A program made the position numbers and the translations under genes. Positions 6,053-7,073 of a DNA stretch of 7,073 nt are shown here, piece after piece; position 1 is the stretch's first letter, and every line of letters begins with the position of its first letter. This stretch comes from Anaerolineales bacterium. Lineage in GTDB: Bacteria; Chloroflexota; Anaerolineae; Anaerolineales; UBA11657. The notes beneath the pieces were generated by a model. It ran no database searches and was not told the origin of the DNA. It saw only the letters and a program-made list of their open reading frames with translations. The stretch is from assembly GCA_947503585.1 (NCBI GenBank), contig CANNEJ010000073.1, forward strand, positions 1-7,073, given 5' to 3'.

Positions 6053-6058
6053 AGAGGA
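6053..6058 (+). promoter_or_regulatory. Shine-Dalgarno of the oxidoreductase gene
   Basis: AGAGGA, 7 nt before ATG 6066. It supports that start codon even though the gene is frameshifted further on. Confidence 0.7.
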
Positions 6059-6065
6059 CTTCAAC

Positions 6066-7073
6066 ATGAGTAATCGCCTCGCGTGGGGAATTCTGGCGAC
6101 GGGCAGCATTGCCGGCACTTTTGCCAAGGGTGTTGCCAAATCACAGCATAGCCGGCTGGCAGCGGTTGGCAGCCGCACGCAGGCAAGTGCTGCGCGCTTT
6201 GCCGCCGAGTTTGGCGTGCCCGTTGCCCATGGCAGCTACGCCGCCCTGCTGGCGGACCCGGCAGTGCAGGCGGTTTATTTGCCACGCTGCACCCGCAACA
6301 CTGTGAGTGGGCAATCCGCGCAGCGCAAGCGGGCAAGCACATCTTGTGCGAGAAACCGCTTGGCCTGAATCACGCCGAAGCAATGGTGATTGCAGAAGCT
6401 GCGCGCGCAAACGGCGTGCTGCTGATGGAAGCCTTCATGTACCGCTGCCATCCGCAAACAGAAAAGATTGTGGAACTGGTGCGCAGCGGGGTGCTCGGCA
6501 CTGTGAAGCTGGTGCAGGCGGCCTTTGGCTTTTACGCGGAGCCGGCCGCCGGCAGCCGAATATGGGACAACGCTGCGGGCGGCGGCGGCATCCTGGATGT
6601 GGGCTGCTACCCGGTTTCGTTCGCGCGCCTGATTGCCGGCGCAATCAGCGCTGAGCCATTTGTAAATCCGGCAATAGTCAGCGGCAGTGCACGCCTACAC
6701 CCGGCCACGGGCGTTGACGATACGGCAGCGGCCACGCTGCAATTTGCCAACGGCCTGATCGCTCAGGTTTCTTGCAGCGTGGGCCTTCACCAGGACAACT
6801 CTGCGCGCATCTACGGCAGCAAAGCCATGCTGCACATTCCGCAGCCCTGGGTGCCGCCGGCCGAAGGTGCTGCCACCACCATGTTTCTGCACGCCGCTGG
6901 CAGCGTGCAGGAAATTAATTGCACCACGCCCGGCCACCTGTATGGCCTCGAAGCTGATGCCGTGGCTGTGGCATTGGCTGCCGGCCTGCGTGAAGTTGCT
7001 GCCATGCCGGTTGCCGACACGCTTGGCAACATGGCCGCCCTCGACGCCTGGCGCAGCACTGCCGGCCTTGTTT
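6066..7073 (+). pseudogene. Gfo/Idh/MocA oxidoreductase, frameshifted, 3'-partial
   Basis: NAD(P)-dependent oxidoreductase of the Gfo/Idh/MocA family, closest by motifs to the dihydrodiol dehydrogenase / D-xylose 1-dehydrogenase group acting on sugars or cyclic diols. The Rossmann opening WGILATGSIA (residues 7-16) is in frame with ATG 6066, as is all up to AVYL (69-72, ending at 6281). The reading then moves to the frame of GCC 6281, giving ATLHPQHCEWAIRAAQAGKH; one G appears missing next to 6281. In the original frame translation stops at 6366-6368. With the base restored, the family motifs follow: CEKPLG with the catalytic-type Lys97 (nt 6353-6355), MEAFMYRCHPQ (121-131) and ILDVGCYPV (176-184, Tyr182). 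No further break occurs up to the window end. About 336 restored codons fit a typical 320-340-residue protein, so only a few codons are missing. It may be a recent pseudogene or a sequencing/assembly error. Confidence 0.88.

Noticed and set aside
1..7073. Search by eye for CRISPR arrays, IS ends, attachment sites, tRNA or rRNA genes
   Set aside because: No regularly spaced repeats, transposase or integrase motifs, or cloverleaf structures were seen.

Overview
The window is GC-rich DNA from a bacterial chromosome, with tightly packed housekeeping and accessory genes and no sign of phage, plasmid or transposon genes. The organism cannot be fixed from the sequence alone. The long protein that joins a cyclic-nucleotide-binding-like domain to membrane segments and tandem bacterial PH domains, next to a kynureninase and a peptide deformylase, is reminiscent of Chloroflexota (Anaerolineae-like). 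That is an inference of moderate to low confidence.

Left half, + strand (1-4022): four genes in one direction with short gaps (27, 4 and 20 nt) look like one transcription unit. They are kynureninase (kynU, its first ~30 codons lie outside the window), a 549-residue membrane protein with a cNMP-binding-like domain and two bacterial PH domains, peptide deformylase (def) with an unusual acidic/Ala-rich insertion, and a DUF1003 membrane protein. The link is probably co-transcription rather than one pathway: tryptophan catabolism, membrane or signal-related functions and N-terminal protein maturation.

Middle, - strand (4135-5313): a PAP2-family membrane phosphatase with all catalytic residues, and a DUF4395 membrane protein with two CxxC cysteine pairs. 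They converge on the + strand operon across a GC-rich gap. A near-perfect 16-bp inverted repeat brackets the start of the PAP2 gene. Upstream of DUF4395 there is a promoter-like sequence, a leader with a possible internal stem, and a strong intrinsic terminator that ends only four bases before the ribosome binding site. This arrangement suggests control by transcription attenuation.

Right part (5491-7073): about 570 nt without a confident gene holds a stretch that reads like a decayed or unrecognised coding region on the - strand, then AT-rich DNA with a TATAAT box and a good Shine-Dalgarno sequence. These lead into a Gfo/Idh/MocA oxidoreductase (dihydrodiol/xylose dehydrogenase-like). That gene is well conserved from end to end but carries a single-base frameshift near codon 72, and its 3' end runs off the window.

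The most interesting items are the attenuator-like leader of the DUF4395 gene, the inverted repeat around the PAP2 start, the cNMP/tandem-PH membrane protein with a degenerate nucleotide-binding cassette, and the frameshifted oxidoreductase. I found no convincing wholly new system.
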